Assembly: GCA_002340355.1 (NCBI GenBank)
Contig: DDLX01000013.1
Coordinates: forward strand, 152,954-216,953
Length of the DNA stretch: 64,000 nt
Source: Cytophagales bacterium UBA2561
GTDB taxonomy: Bacteria; Bacteroidota; Bacteroidia; Cytophagales; Thermoflexibacteraceae
Reading direction: 5' to 3'
Part shown: piece after piece, positions 55,809 through 63,885 of the stretch
Layout: each line of letters begins with the position of its first letter
How positions within the stretch are numbered: position 1 is the first letter of the stretch
Made by a program: the position numbers and the translations under genes
The notes under the pieces: generated by a model
Seen by the model: only the letters and a program-made list of their open reading frames with translations
Told to the model about the DNA's origin: nothing
The model's database searches: none

Positions 55809-57299
55809 ATGATGAAAAAACTACCTTTCGTTTTGATATTATTGTTGATGGGAGTGGCTGAAAGTTGGGCGCAACAGACCCCCTTGACTTCCAGTTATTT
55901 TCGCAATAAATTCTTATATAACCCTGCTTATACAGCAAGTGAGGTTGCTCCAAGATTTGATATTTTGTATCGTCAACAATGGTCAGGGATGGGAGATGAT
56001 GGCATTACGACTACAGCCCTTACGGCTCAATTTCCCTTACTTACTCGAATGGATAGTACAGGAGCAAGATTTCCAATTCTGACACCAGGGCTAGGAGCGA
56101 ATTTGATGATTTCACAAGACAAAGTCGGACTGTTGAGTACCACAGCTTTTCAGATTGGAGCCGTGAAAAATTTTCAAACATTAAAGGTTTTGGAAGATTC
56201 TGCTCAGACAGTCATCCAAACATCCTCGCCGTTTTCTGTAGCACTGAGTTTTGGCGGATATATGACGGGAGTGGATGAGAGTCGAGTGATAGGTGAACAA
56301 GGAGACCAAGTACTTTCCAAATATGGTTCACCACAATTTAGTCCAGATGCAACGCTAGGGTTTACTTATTTTAATCAAGCAAATGGATTAGAATTTGGTT
56401 TTGCTATTCGACAGTTATTAGATAGAGGAGCTGCTTTAGATGAAAGTAATTTCTTAACCAAGTATTTTAATCAATCTTTTTTTAGTACTTCTAAGTATTT
56501 TGAAGTGGGTTTATTAAAACGAGTCGGTATTGAACCTCAGTTAGTTTATAAATTTGCAAATGAACTCCCTGGACAGCTTCAATTGAATGTTGTTGCCGAT
56601 TTTTGGAGAGATTGGGAGTATGGTACACCGAAAGTACAAGCTGTCATGGGTTATCGAACAGGTTTTGGAACAAACTTTGGTATTACAGTGCGTCCAACCC
56701 CAAGAATAGCAGTGAGTTATATGTATGAAATGTCAATGAATCGACTCAATAAACTCTCTAAAGGTGAAGTCAATGGTGGGAATCTTGGTTTGACTCATGA
56801 AATTATGGTTACCTACGACTTACGGCATGAGAAGTGGTCTCTACCTCCTGTTCTTCCTGATCGTGATGAGACAGGTGGGGGAGAAGAGGGACCTGTTGAA
56901 GGTATCACGATTATAGATTCAATTGTATTAGATGGTAAAGTTTATCGTACAGATGATTTAATTAATGACTATTTAGGAAAAGTTACGTTCCAGCCAGGAA
57001 CTGCCGAATTATCTGATGAATCTTATGAAGCACTAGATAAATTAGCGCGAATGATGTTGGTTAATCCTGCAGTTCGTATTGAGGTGGGATCACATACGGA
57101 TAGTTTGAGTAATCAATTTAGTTTACAATTGACTCAAAAACGTTCTGAAGCCGTCCGAAGTTATTTGCAAGATGTCAAAGGGGTTCAATTAGGTCGGGTT
57201 GTTCCGCAAGGTTATGGACGAACGCGACAAGAGGAAGGAAAAGAACCTGAACGAACTGAGTTTAAACTCCTTGCGATTAATGAAGATGACGACGAATAA
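55809..57299 (+). CDS. PorP/SprF family outer-membrane protein fused to an OmpA domain
   Basis: A 496-residue outer-membrane protein. After the signal (to about residue 21) comes the PorP/SprF signature: TPLTSSYFRNKFLYNPAYTASEVAPRFDILYRQQWSGM. A predicted barrel extends to about 340, with repeated short glycine- and aromatic-rich strands. The C-terminal ~105 residues (about 388-494) are an OmpA domain: VTFQPGTAELSDESYEALDKLA, then RIEVGSHTDS, KRSEAVRSYLQD and VVPQGYGR. In flavobacteria SprF is needed to display SprB on the cell surface. Most SprF proteins lack an OmpA module, so this fusion would tie the assembly to peptidoglycan. It lies directly behind the adhesin gene, and the pairing is strongly suggested by context. 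Confidence 0.88.
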   Translation: MMKKLPFVLILLLMGVAESWAQQTPLTSSYFRNKFLYNPAYTASEVAPRFDILYRQQWSGMGDDGITTTALTAQFPLLTRMDSTGARFPILTPGLGANLMISQDKVGLLSTTAFQIGAVKNFQTLKVLEDSAQTVIQTSSPFSVALSFGGYMTGVDESRVIGEQGDQVLSKYGSPQFSPDATLGFTYFNQANGLEFGFAIRQLLDRGAALDESNFLTKYFNQSFFSTSKYFEVGLLKRVGIEPQLVYKFANELPGQLQLNVVADFWRDWEYGTPKVQAVMGYRTGFGTNFGITVRPTPRIAVSYMYEMSMNRLNKLSKGEVNGGNLGLTHEIMVTYDLRHEKWSLPPVLPDRDETGGGEEGPVEGITIIDSIVLDGKVYRTDDLINDYLGKVTFQPGTAELSDESYEALDKLARMMLVNPAVRIEVGSHTDSLSNQFSLQLTQKRSEAVRSYLQDVKGVQLGRVVPQGYGRTRQEEGKEPERTEFKLLAINEDDDE

Positions 57300-57327
57300 A
57301 AAATTCTAACACATATTTTCAAAAAAG

Positions 57328-57348
57328 ACTTACTAAAATTTAGTAGGT
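57328..57348. terminator. Bidirectional terminator between convergent genes
   Basis: A hairpin of about 8 bp (ACTTACTA with TAGTAGGT, one G-T pair). A run of Ts follows on the plus strand and As precede it, so it serves both the PorP/SprF gene and the protease gene. Confidence 0.7.
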
Positions 57349-57366
57349 TTTTTTTATGATTAAATT

Positions 57367-58752
57367 TTATAAATGTTTAATCTCCGTAATCACAGCCACT
57401 ACCGACTTTCCTGAACTAATTGCCGAAAATTCAATTGAACCTGATTGATAAGTAGTATTTTGTGTTAAAACCAATTTGTTTCCGATAACTTTTTGTAAAC
57501 GTTGCTGAAAATTACCTGATTCAATTTCCATTTGATTCATAATCAGATTAATATCCAATTCTTCTTTCGAATACAAAACACATAAAAAATCCGTTCCTTG
57601 ATTGTCATCTATCCGAATAAAATGCTGTTCGTCAGGAATAGCAATATTGTTGGATTTATAAGTTAAGGCTGGACTAATTCCTGATTTGTGTGGAAAAATC
57701 CGATAACTTTTTTTCGATAAATCCGAGCCAAAGGCATAAACAAAAGCGGGTTCATTATTTGAAATTCGGATACGAAATTTTGTCCCTGAAATCATACCTT
57801 TAGTAACTTTATAATAACCATTTCCTTGATGAATCGGAATCATTTGCCCACCCGATGCCAATGGCAAAGTAATTTTTCCTGATAAATTGGGCTTTTGAAG
57901 TTCAATTTTTGGTACAGTAAATAGCTCATAACCATACTTAACAAACCGATGAAAATCAGTATATTTTACCCAAATATAGCCCTGATTTCCCCAGTTTGTT
58001 CCCCAGCTATTTTGAATTTCAAATGCTCCTCCATATTTCGTATCATCATATCCGATTACACACATGGCATGCCCACCGTAATTGACCAAAGGAGATTCCG
58101 TAGGATACCAAACACCAGAAGCATCTGAAAAAGAGGGCGGACAATTCATCCCAATGATAACAGGCTTATTTTCAGAAAGTGCCTTTTTCATCCGTTCGGT
58201 TTTTTGAGCATAACCGTCATAAATTCCGAATAAAGTTGCAAAACCTTTAATACGGTGTTGTTGGGCTTTCGAAGAAATATATTGGGGAATGGAATGGGGG
58301 CAATCTTGTGAAAAATCAGAGTAACGAACTACACCCCGATTTTTCATAAATTTTAGGGCATCTTCAATATAGCTTCCTTCAGAGCAATTACCATCCCAGC
58401 TTGATTTGATTTGTTGGTATAAAAAGCCAGCCGAAAAAGCGCGCCGTGTAATTTCTTGACGATCACTTCGATTATCTCGGATAGATTCGGCAATTGTGCG
58501 AGCCACATACGCTGAACTCCAACCAACACACGTCCCATATTCTCCCTGATTTTTGGGAATCGGACTATATTTCTTCAAAGAATGGCGTATAGGAACAGCA
58601 TAATCACCACGCATCAAAGGGGCTTTCATAGGGAGTTTTCCGTAGGCTTCATCGTTAAAATTCAAGCCTTTGCCGTGATTTTGTCCGAGTAAAATGATTG
58701 AAAAATACCATTGAAATAAGAGTAATAGTAAAAACTTATGCTTGGGTTTCAT
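57367..58752 (-). CDS. Secreted papain-family (C1) cysteine protease with DUF4384-like domain
   Basis: A 461-residue exported protein (signal to about residue 24). The protease part has oxyanion Gln69 and catalytic Cys75 in KNQGEYGTCVGWSSAY, His228 in NYGGHAMCVIGYDD and Asn248 in FEIQNSWGTNWGNQGYIWVKY. This is a complete C1 triad. The C-terminal ~170 residues match the DUF4384-like beta domain often found beside bacterial C1 proteases: KFRIRISNNEPAFVYAFGSD, SYRIFPHK. No T9SS sorting domain is present. It converges with the PorP/SprF gene, 67 bp away. Targets are unknown; processing of surface proteins is one possibility. Confidence 0.88.
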   Translation of the reverse strand: MKPKHKFLLLLLFQWYFSIILLGQNHGKGLNFNDEAYGKLPMKAPLMRGDYAVPIRHSLKKYSPIPKNQGEYGTCVGWSSAYVARTIAESIRDNRSDRQEITRRAFSAGFLYQQIKSSWDGNCSEGSYIEDALKFMKNRGVVRYSDFSQDCPHSIPQYISSKAQQHRIKGFATLFGIYDGYAQKTERMKKALSENKPVIIGMNCPPSFSDASGVWYPTESPLVNYGGHAMCVIGYDDTKYGGAFEIQNSWGTNWGNQGYIWVKYTDFHRFVKYGYELFTVPKIELQKPNLSGKITLPLASGGQMIPIHQGNGYYKVTKGMISGTKFRIRISNNEPAFVYAFGSDLSKKSYRIFPHKSGISPALTYKSNNIAIPDEQHFIRIDDNQGTDFLCVLYSKEELDINLIMNQMEIESGNFQQRLQKVIGNKLVLTQNTTYQSGSIEFSAISSGKSVVAVITEIKHL

Positions 58753-58842
58753 GTTTTATGTTAGTTTAGTTTTATACAAATTTGAACAGATATGGTATCC
58801 CAATTTTAAATTGGTTTTATTATCTTTATCACTATATAAACT

Positions 58843-59436
58843 ATGAAATCTACATTCGACAAAGAGTATTGGGAAAAACGTTATCATGATAGTTCGACAG
58901 GTTGGGATTTAGGTGCGCCCTCGTCTCCACTGCAAAACTACATTGACCAAATAACGGATAAAACCTTAAAAATTCTCATTCCGGGAGCAGGAAATGCTTA
59001 TGAGGCGGAATATTTACATCAAAAGGGATTTTCACAGATACATGTGGTGGATATTGCTCGTCCGCCTTTGGAAAAATTAAAAGAAAGATGTCCTGATTTT
59101 CCATCTGAACATTTACATCAAGCTAATTTTTTTGATTTCTCAGGACAGTTCGATTTGATTTTAGAACAGACCTTCTTTTGTGCAATTTCGCCTGATTTAC
59201 GTCCTGCTTATGCCAAAAAAATGCCTCAACTTTTGAAGTCTAACGGTAAATTAGTAGGTGTACTTTTTAATTTTCCATTAGATACGGATAATCCACCTTT
59301 TGGAGGAAATAAAACAGAATATTTATCGTATTTTGAACCGTATTTTGAAATAAAATATTTCGAAGAATGCTATAACAGTATTCCACCTCGTGCCGAACGG
59401 GAATTTTTTATTTGTTTGACTAAAAAGAAGGGATAA
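58843..59436 (+). CDS. SAM-dependent methyltransferase (TPMT-like)
   Basis: A 197-residue class I methyltransferase of the thiopurine-methyltransferase/HOL superfamily. The family opening STFDKEYWEKRYHDSSTGWDLGAPSSPLQNYI is characteristic. SAM motif I is LKILIPGAGNAYEAEYL (about 42-58), then IHVVDIARPPLEKL. The EQTFFCAISPDLRPAYAKKMPQLLKSNGKLVGVLF stretch completes it. Related enzymes methylate thiols, halides or metalloids; the substrate here is open. It is full length for the family and monocistronic. Confidence 0.85.
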   Translation: MKSTFDKEYWEKRYHDSSTGWDLGAPSSPLQNYIDQITDKTLKILIPGAGNAYEAEYLHQKGFSQIHVVDIARPPLEKLKERCPDFPSEHLHQANFFDFSGQFDLILEQTFFCAISPDLRPAYAKKMPQLLKSNGKLVGVLFNFPLDTDNPPFGGNKTEYLSYFEPYFEIKYFEECYNSIPPRAEREFFICLTKKKG

Positions 59437-59442
59437 AACAAA

Positions 59443-59475
59443 AAAACTATAAGCTTTTTAAAAGCTTATAGTTTT
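59443..59475. terminator. Bidirectional terminator between convergent genes
   Basis: A 16-bp near-perfect stem (AAAACTATAAGCTTTT at 59443-59458, AAAAGCTTATAGTTTT at 59460-59475) with A/T ends. It serves both the methyltransferase gene (plus) and the secreted-protein gene (minus). Confidence 0.85.
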
Positions 59476-59501
59476 AAAATGTTGATTATCAATATTTTTA
59501 A

Positions 59502-60275
59502 TTATTTTGAGAGGTAGTCTTTCGTCATTTTAATTTGATGGACGATAATATTAGCTTCTTGTTTGACTACAAATTCAGATAGCCCAACATGTTCTTTACT
59601 ACGCTCATTCCAATCATAAGTATAGCCTAATTGTGTCCAAGGAAAACGATAATAAGGATTATCATTATTATAAGAATCCTTTCGATATTGATGAATCCAA
59701 TTATTATGTTCAGGAGTACTATTAGGTACTTTATCAATACATTCACAAGCCTTATCATCAATCTCTGCATCAGGGCAAGGACGGAATATATCTTGTGGAC
59801 GAATCCAAAATTCGATAAAAGCTCTCTTGGTTACTTCTCCTTTATCAGGTGGCAAGCCTAACAATTGTTGTAAGCGAAGATGCGGATTCTCGCCACTTAC
59901 CAGAAAGTCTTTTTGTTTGGCAAATGCTACCAAATCAGGAACAATCGTTATCCATAAATCTCGCTTACCTGTATTGTAAAATCCTTTATCATTATTTTTG
60001 TAATAAACCGTGTCTTTAGCGGCTTTCCAAGCAACTGCTAAGATATAGGTTTCTTGGTTGATAGTTTTCCGAGTGAGTTGTTGATTTTGATCCGAAATGA
60101 CAGTTAATTTTCGATAAATCTCTGTTTTTTCGGGTAAACTGGCATCTTCAACTGCCTTTTGATAGGTTTTCATTAGGTTGCCATCAGCTTGAGATGAAGC
60201 GGATTGAATGCTAAGGCAACTACCCAAAATCCATAAACCGATGAGCCGCAAATAATCCTTCTGGATGTTTTTCAT
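59502..60275 (-). CDS. Secreted protein of unknown function
   Basis: The start at 60275 gives a signal peptide (MKNIQKDYLRLIGLWILGSCLSIQSASSQ). A longer frame reaches TTG 60308, but a -7 box overlaps that start. The 257-residue product has no membrane helix after the signal. Its most distinctive stretch is LLGLPPDKGEVTKRAFIEFWIRPQDIFRPCPDAEIDDKACECID, with three Cys and a PD-rich loop, followed by TPEHNNWIHQYRKDSYNNDNPYYRFPWTQLGYTYDWN. This suggests a conserved envelope family, but I do not recognise it. The last residues are basic. No genes of known function are co-transcribed. Confidence 0.72.
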   Translation of the reverse strand: MKNIQKDYLRLIGLWILGSCLSIQSASSQADGNLMKTYQKAVEDASLPEKTEIYRKLTVISDQNQQLTRKTINQETYILAVAWKAAKDTVYYKNNDKGFYNTGKRDLWITIVPDLVAFAKQKDFLVSGENPHLRLQQLLGLPPDKGEVTKRAFIEFWIRPQDIFRPCPDAEIDDKACECIDKVPNSTPEHNNWIHQYRKDSYNNDNPYYRFPWTQLGYTYDWNERSKEHVGLSEFVVKQEANIIVHQIKMTKDYLSK

Positions 60276-60305
60276 AAGTACTGTGATTTTTTGAAAAAAT
60301 GAAAG

Positions 60306-60313
60306 CAAAAGTA
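60306..60313 (-). promoter_or_regulatory. -7 promoter box (TACTTTTG) of the secreted-protein gene
   Basis: An exact TAnnTTTG match on the minus strand. Transcription would start near 60299, about 24 nt before the ATG at 60275. Confidence 0.5.
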
Positions 60314-60500
60314 AAAAAGAAAGGATTACGAACGAAATATTGGAGATTAGCGAGTGATATAATTTTCAAAATTAAGCCCAACTGAAAACACCTCTAGAGT
60401 GTTAGACTTTATCACAATTTATTTTACTAAGTTTGAAAATCACTTTTATAAAAAAATAGTTATAAAATTTATTGATTCATTTTAAAATTTTGAAAAAACA

Positions 60501-60812
60501 ATGCTGATTCGAATTGTTCGTATGACCTTTCAACCTGACCATATCGGGACTTTCCAAAAATTATTTAGCCAAAGCCAACCATTAATTCAAGAGTTTAAGG
60601 GCTGTAAAGGAGTAGAACTTTGGCAAGATGCCGATAACTCACAAATTTTTATGACCTATAGTATTTGGGAAAATGCTGAAGCTCTAAGTCATTATCGAGA
60701 TTCAGAACTTTTCAAACGTACATGGGCAAAAGTAAAGCCTTTTTTTGCAGATAAACCACAAGCATTCAGTGGATTACCTAAGATAGAAAGTGAATTCTTA
60801 CCTAAGAGATAA
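60501..60812 (+). CDS. Antibiotic biosynthesis monooxygenase (ABM) domain protein
   Basis: A 103-residue protein with the dimeric alpha+beta (ferredoxin-like) ABM fold: MLIRIVRMTFQPDHIGTFQKLF, then CKGVELWQDADNSQIFMTYSIWENAEALSHYRDSELFKRTWAKVKPFFA. Such proteins include small monooxygenases, haem-degrading enzymes and signal-related proteins; the substrate cannot be told. There is no signal peptide, so it is cytoplasmic. It stands between a secreted-protein gene and a PD40-OmpA gene, the latter 147 bp downstream. Confidence 0.85.
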   Translation: MLIRIVRMTFQPDHIGTFQKLFSQSQPLIQEFKGCKGVELWQDADNSQIFMTYSIWENAEALSHYRDSELFKRTWAKVKPFFADKPQAFSGLPKIESEFLPKR

Positions 60813-60874
60813 GCCTTTCTTTAATCCTATCGTTATTTTGTGTGGTGGCATTTAAATTTTTCAAGGACTTTGTT

Positions 60875-60882
60875 TAATTTTG
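60875..60882 (+). promoter_or_regulatory. Candidate -7 box (TAATTTTG) of the PD40-OmpA gene
   Basis: An exact TAnnTTTG match, 77 bp before the ATG at 60960. No good -33 element is seen, so the leader length is uncertain. Confidence 0.4.
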
Positions 60883-60959
60883 CTTATGTTGTTTCAACTA
60901 CCCTTTTTGAAAAACAACTGACTCAATACAATCAAGTATTCTGATAATTCCTGAAGCAA

Positions 60960-62540
60960 ATGCAACAAGTTACTACTTTCCACGCCTACTTTTGGGCATT
61001 GATGCTTTTCAGTCTCTCGCTCTTTGCCCAAGAAGAAGATAAACCAAAAAATCTGGGAAAAACCGTGAACTCGGTCAGTACCGATGCGGAACCCAAAATC
61101 TCTCCTGATGGGAAAACGCTCTATTTTTGTCGCCGACAAGACTCTGCTAATGTAGGAGGATATAACGCCGACGCTGATATTTGGTACGCTGAATTATTGC
61201 CATCAGGGGAGTGGTCTGCCGCTAAAAATCCGCGTGAACCACTTAATGATGAGGGATTTAATCAAGTAATAGGGATTCGTTCGGATGGTCATGCTATGTT
61301 GATTAATGGCGGATATGATACTGATGCGGATACCCGAATTTATGTATCTTATAAAACGGAAAAAGGTTGGTCTAGTCCTGAGCCAATGTTTTTTGATGGG
61401 TTTAGTGCCAGTGAAGCTGGCGACCAAAATTTTGCGATATCTGGTGATTTTCAAACCCTAATTATTTCGATGGAATGGGGAGAAACTTACGGGCAGTTTG
61501 ATTTGTTTATTAGTTTTTGGGATGCTCAAAAACACAGATGGACGAAACCTAAAAATTTAGGAACAAGATTAAATACGACACAATCCGAAGTTTTTCCTGT
61601 TTTGGCAAATGATAATCGTACCATTTATTTCTCCTCAAGAGGACACGACGGATATGGTGATTATGATATCTTTATGTCTAAGCGTTTAGGTGGAGATTGG
61701 AGAACTTGGACATCCCCAGTCAATCTTGGAAATACCATTAATTCAGCAGGATATGATGCTGATTTTACAGTGGATGCTCGCGCTGAATATGCCTATATTA
61801 GCCGAGATACAGATACTTTTGGACGGTTTGATATTTTCAAAGTTAAAATGCCTGATGAAATTAAGCCTAATCCTGTTGCCTTATTGAGTGGAGAAATTTT
61901 TAATAAAGAAACTGACCAGTCTGTTGCTGAAAAAATCACCTATTTTGATGCATATGGTAAAAAAATGGGAAAAGTGAATTCGATTGCTGGAGGAAAGTAC
62001 AGTATTACGTTGGAATGTGGTAAAAAGTATCGTTTGGTAGCAGGCGGTACACGTTATTTAGAAGAAGAAAAATGGATTGACCTGACCAAAAACACAGCGT
62101 ATATAGAACTCAAACAAGATTTTCAACTTCCTCCCAATCCAAATCCTGTCACTACTTTGGCTTCCCCTGTTCATGCTGCTGCTGAAAATGGTACGAAAAA
62201 GATGGAAGAAACTTCCAGTCAAATGGTATTTTTTGGAACAGGATATACTAGTGTGGCTCCCAGATATTATTCGACTTTAAACAACATTGTACAAAAATTA
62301 CAGAAAAATACGACTCAGAAAATTGCAATTTACGGTCATACTGACCATATTGGACAAAGCCAAAAAAATCAGCAACTTTCATTAGAGAGGGCGCAGTCGG
62401 TTGCAGACTATTTAATCAAAAAAGGAATTGCTAAAAATCGGATTGAGGTCAAAGGTTTAGGAGCAGGTGAGCCAATTGCTTCGAATGATTCGGTGAATGG
62501 ACGAGCCAAAAATCGACGAGTCGAGTTGATTTTGAAATAA
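60960..62540 (+). CDS. PD40-CRD-OmpA envelope protein (PorE-like)
   Basis: A 526-residue exported protein (signal to about residue 23). First comes a PD40/WD40-like beta-propeller (about 30-300), seen in repeats such as DAEPKISPDGKTLYFCRRQ, SEVFPVLANDNRTIYFSSRGHDGYGDYDIFMSK and ADFTVDARAEYAYISRDTDTFGRFDIFKV. A carboxypeptidase-regulatory-like domain follows (about 305-385, LLSGEIFNKETDQSVAEKITYFD). The C-terminus is an OmpA domain (about 420-526) with YGHTDHIG, LERAQSVADYLIKKGI, GLGAGEPIASND and KNRRVELIL. The order PD40-CRD-OmpA is that of PorE, a T9SS-associated peptidoglycan-binding component, minus its N-terminal TPR. It lies 3.7 kb beyond the PorP/SprF gene. Confidence 0.88.
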   Translation: MQQVTTFHAYFWALMLFSLSLFAQEEDKPKNLGKTVNSVSTDAEPKISPDGKTLYFCRRQDSANVGGYNADADIWYAELLPSGEWSAAKNPREPLNDEGFNQVIGIRSDGHAMLINGGYDTDADTRIYVSYKTEKGWSSPEPMFFDGFSASEAGDQNFAISGDFQTLIISMEWGETYGQFDLFISFWDAQKHRWTKPKNLGTRLNTTQSEVFPVLANDNRTIYFSSRGHDGYGDYDIFMSKRLGGDWRTWTSPVNLGNTINSAGYDADFTVDARAEYAYISRDTDTFGRFDIFKVKMPDEIKPNPVALLSGEIFNKETDQSVAEKITYFDAYGKKMGKVNSIAGGKYSITLECGKKYRLVAGGTRYLEEEKWIDLTKNTAYIELKQDFQLPPNPNPVTTLASPVHAAAENGTKKMEETSSQMVFFGTGYTSVAPRYYSTLNNIVQKLQKNTTQKIAIYGHTDHIGQSQKNQQLSLERAQSVADYLIKKGIAKNRIEVKGLGAGEPIASNDSVNGRAKNRRVELILK

Positions 62541-62605
62541 AACATTTCTTCCCTTCTTAGGTTTTTAAAGTCGTGGGAAGATTCCTGAAATATTACTTTT
62601 TTATT

Positions 62606-62636
62606 GACCGACCTTTTCGTTAAGATGGGGTCGGTC
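62606..62636 (+). terminator. Terminator-like hairpin after the PD40-OmpA gene
   Basis: An 8-bp stem (GACCGACC at 62606-62613, GGTCGGTC at 62629-62636) with a 15-nt loop, followed by TTTC. It lies 66-96 bp past the stop and also sits 38 bp before the M42 peptidase ATG, so it might attenuate read-through. Confidence 0.6.
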
Positions 62637-62674
62637 TTTCATTCCATAAAATGAAACACAAAAATTAAATACAG

Positions 62675-63754
62675 ATGAAGAAACGAACAAAAAAATTCGC
62701 CCTAGATTATCTCTCAACTTTTTCGCCAACAGGTCATGAAGTGGCAGGACAAAAAGTTTGGTTAGATTATATTGAAGATTCGATAGATGAATATTTTACT
62801 GATACTTACGGCACAGCTGTTGGTGTGATTAATCCCAATCAAGATTACAAAGTAGTGATTGAGGCTCATGCCGATGAAATTTCTTGGTTTGTAAACTACA
62901 TTACTGAATCAGGCTATATTCATGTTACGAGAAATGGCGGCTCAGATTTTGCGATTGCACCCAGTATGCGGGTCAAAATCTTTGGCGAAAAAGGAGCTGT
63001 ACCTGCGGTCTTCGGCTGGCCTGCTATTCATGTTCGTCCACGAGGCGGAAAAGATGAACCTACACCTAATCAAAAATCTGTATTTTTAGATTGTGGATGT
63101 TCTTCCAAAAAAGAAGTAGAAAAATTAGGAATTCATGTCGGGGCAGTAGCCGTTTTTACCGATGAACCGATGTTTATGAATAAAAAATATTTGGTCGGAA
63201 GAGCATTAGACAATCGGATAGGTGGAATCGTCATTGCAGAAGTAGCTAAAAAATTGAAGGAAAATAACATTAAATTGCCTTTTACGCTGTATGTAGTCAA
63301 TTCTGTGCAAGAGGAAATTGGCTTGAGAGGTGCGGAGATGATTTCACGGCGACTAAAAGCAGATGTTGCTATTTGTACCGATGTTTGTCATGATACCCAA
63401 TCACCACACTATAATAAAATTGTAGAAGGAGATACGGCAGTTGGAAAAGGTCCCGTTTTGACTTATGGACCTGCTGTGCAAAACAATTTATTAAAAATGT
63501 TATTGGATACTGCTAAAGCACAAAATATTGATTTTCAGAGAGATGCGAGAGGAAGAGGAACAGGCACAGATACTGATGCTTTTGCTTATTCGGGAGATGG
63601 AAGTACCGCAACGGCATTAGTTTCGATTCCTCAAAAATACATGCATACTACCGTAGAAATGGCACATATTGATGATATTACGGCAGCCTCGAATTTGATT
63701 TATGAAACCTTAATTCAACTGGAAGCAGGGCATGATTTTCGGGAACTGAAGTAA
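62675..63754 (+). CDS. M42-family metal aminopeptidase (FrvX/cellulase-M-like)
   Basis: A cytoplasmic dimetal aminopeptidase that normally forms a tetrahedral dodecamer. Candidate metal ligands are His65 and Asp67 (IEAHADEIS), Asp179 (GRALDNRIGG), catalytic Glu213 and Glu214 (NSVQEEIGLRGA), Asp236 (CTDVCHD) and His324 (QKYMHTTVEMAH). These are the M42/M20-fold ligands in order. The PA-like insertion (about 85-165) is present, with CGCSSKKEVEKLGIHVG. At 359 residues it is full length. No operon partner is evident. It should trim small peptides in the cell. Confidence 0.94.
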   Translation: MKKRTKKFALDYLSTFSPTGHEVAGQKVWLDYIEDSIDEYFTDTYGTAVGVINPNQDYKVVIEAHADEISWFVNYITESGYIHVTRNGGSDFAIAPSMRVKIFGEKGAVPAVFGWPAIHVRPRGGKDEPTPNQKSVFLDCGCSSKKEVEKLGIHVGAVAVFTDEPMFMNKKYLVGRALDNRIGGIVIAEVAKKLKENNIKLPFTLYVVNSVQEEIGLRGAEMISRRLKADVAICTDVCHDTQSPHYNKIVEGDTAVGKGPVLTYGPAVQNNLLKMLLDTAKAQNIDFQRDARGRGTGTDTDAFAYSGDGSTATALVSIPQKYMHTTVEMAHIDDITAASNLIYETLIQLEAGHDFRELK

Positions 63755-63793
63755 TTTGTTTCTTTTATAAAATTGATAAATATTTCTCAAAAT

Positions 63794-63826
63794 ATTCGTG
63801 GCACGATTTCGAGTGGTGCCACGAAT
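63794..63826 (+). terminator. Rho-independent terminator of the M42 peptidase gene
   Basis: An 11-bp stem (ATTCGTGGCAC at 63794-63804, GTGCCACGAAT at 63816-63826) with an 11-nt loop. A T-rich tail follows, 40 bp past the stop. Confidence 0.8.
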
Positions 63827-63885
63827 TTATATTTGTTTTTTTCAGTTTAGGATTCTTTATATTTGTTTTTTTCAGTTTAGGATTC
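63826..63885. repeat. Perfect 30-bp tandem duplication
   Basis: Copy 1 is 63826-63855 and copy 2 is 63856-63885, identical base for base. Each copy contains TATATTTG (63828-63835 and 63858-63865), an exact plus-strand -7 consensus. Copy 2 runs into the stop codon of the minus-strand gene (TCA, 63884-63886). It probably arose by slippage or unequal exchange. Confidence 0.85.
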
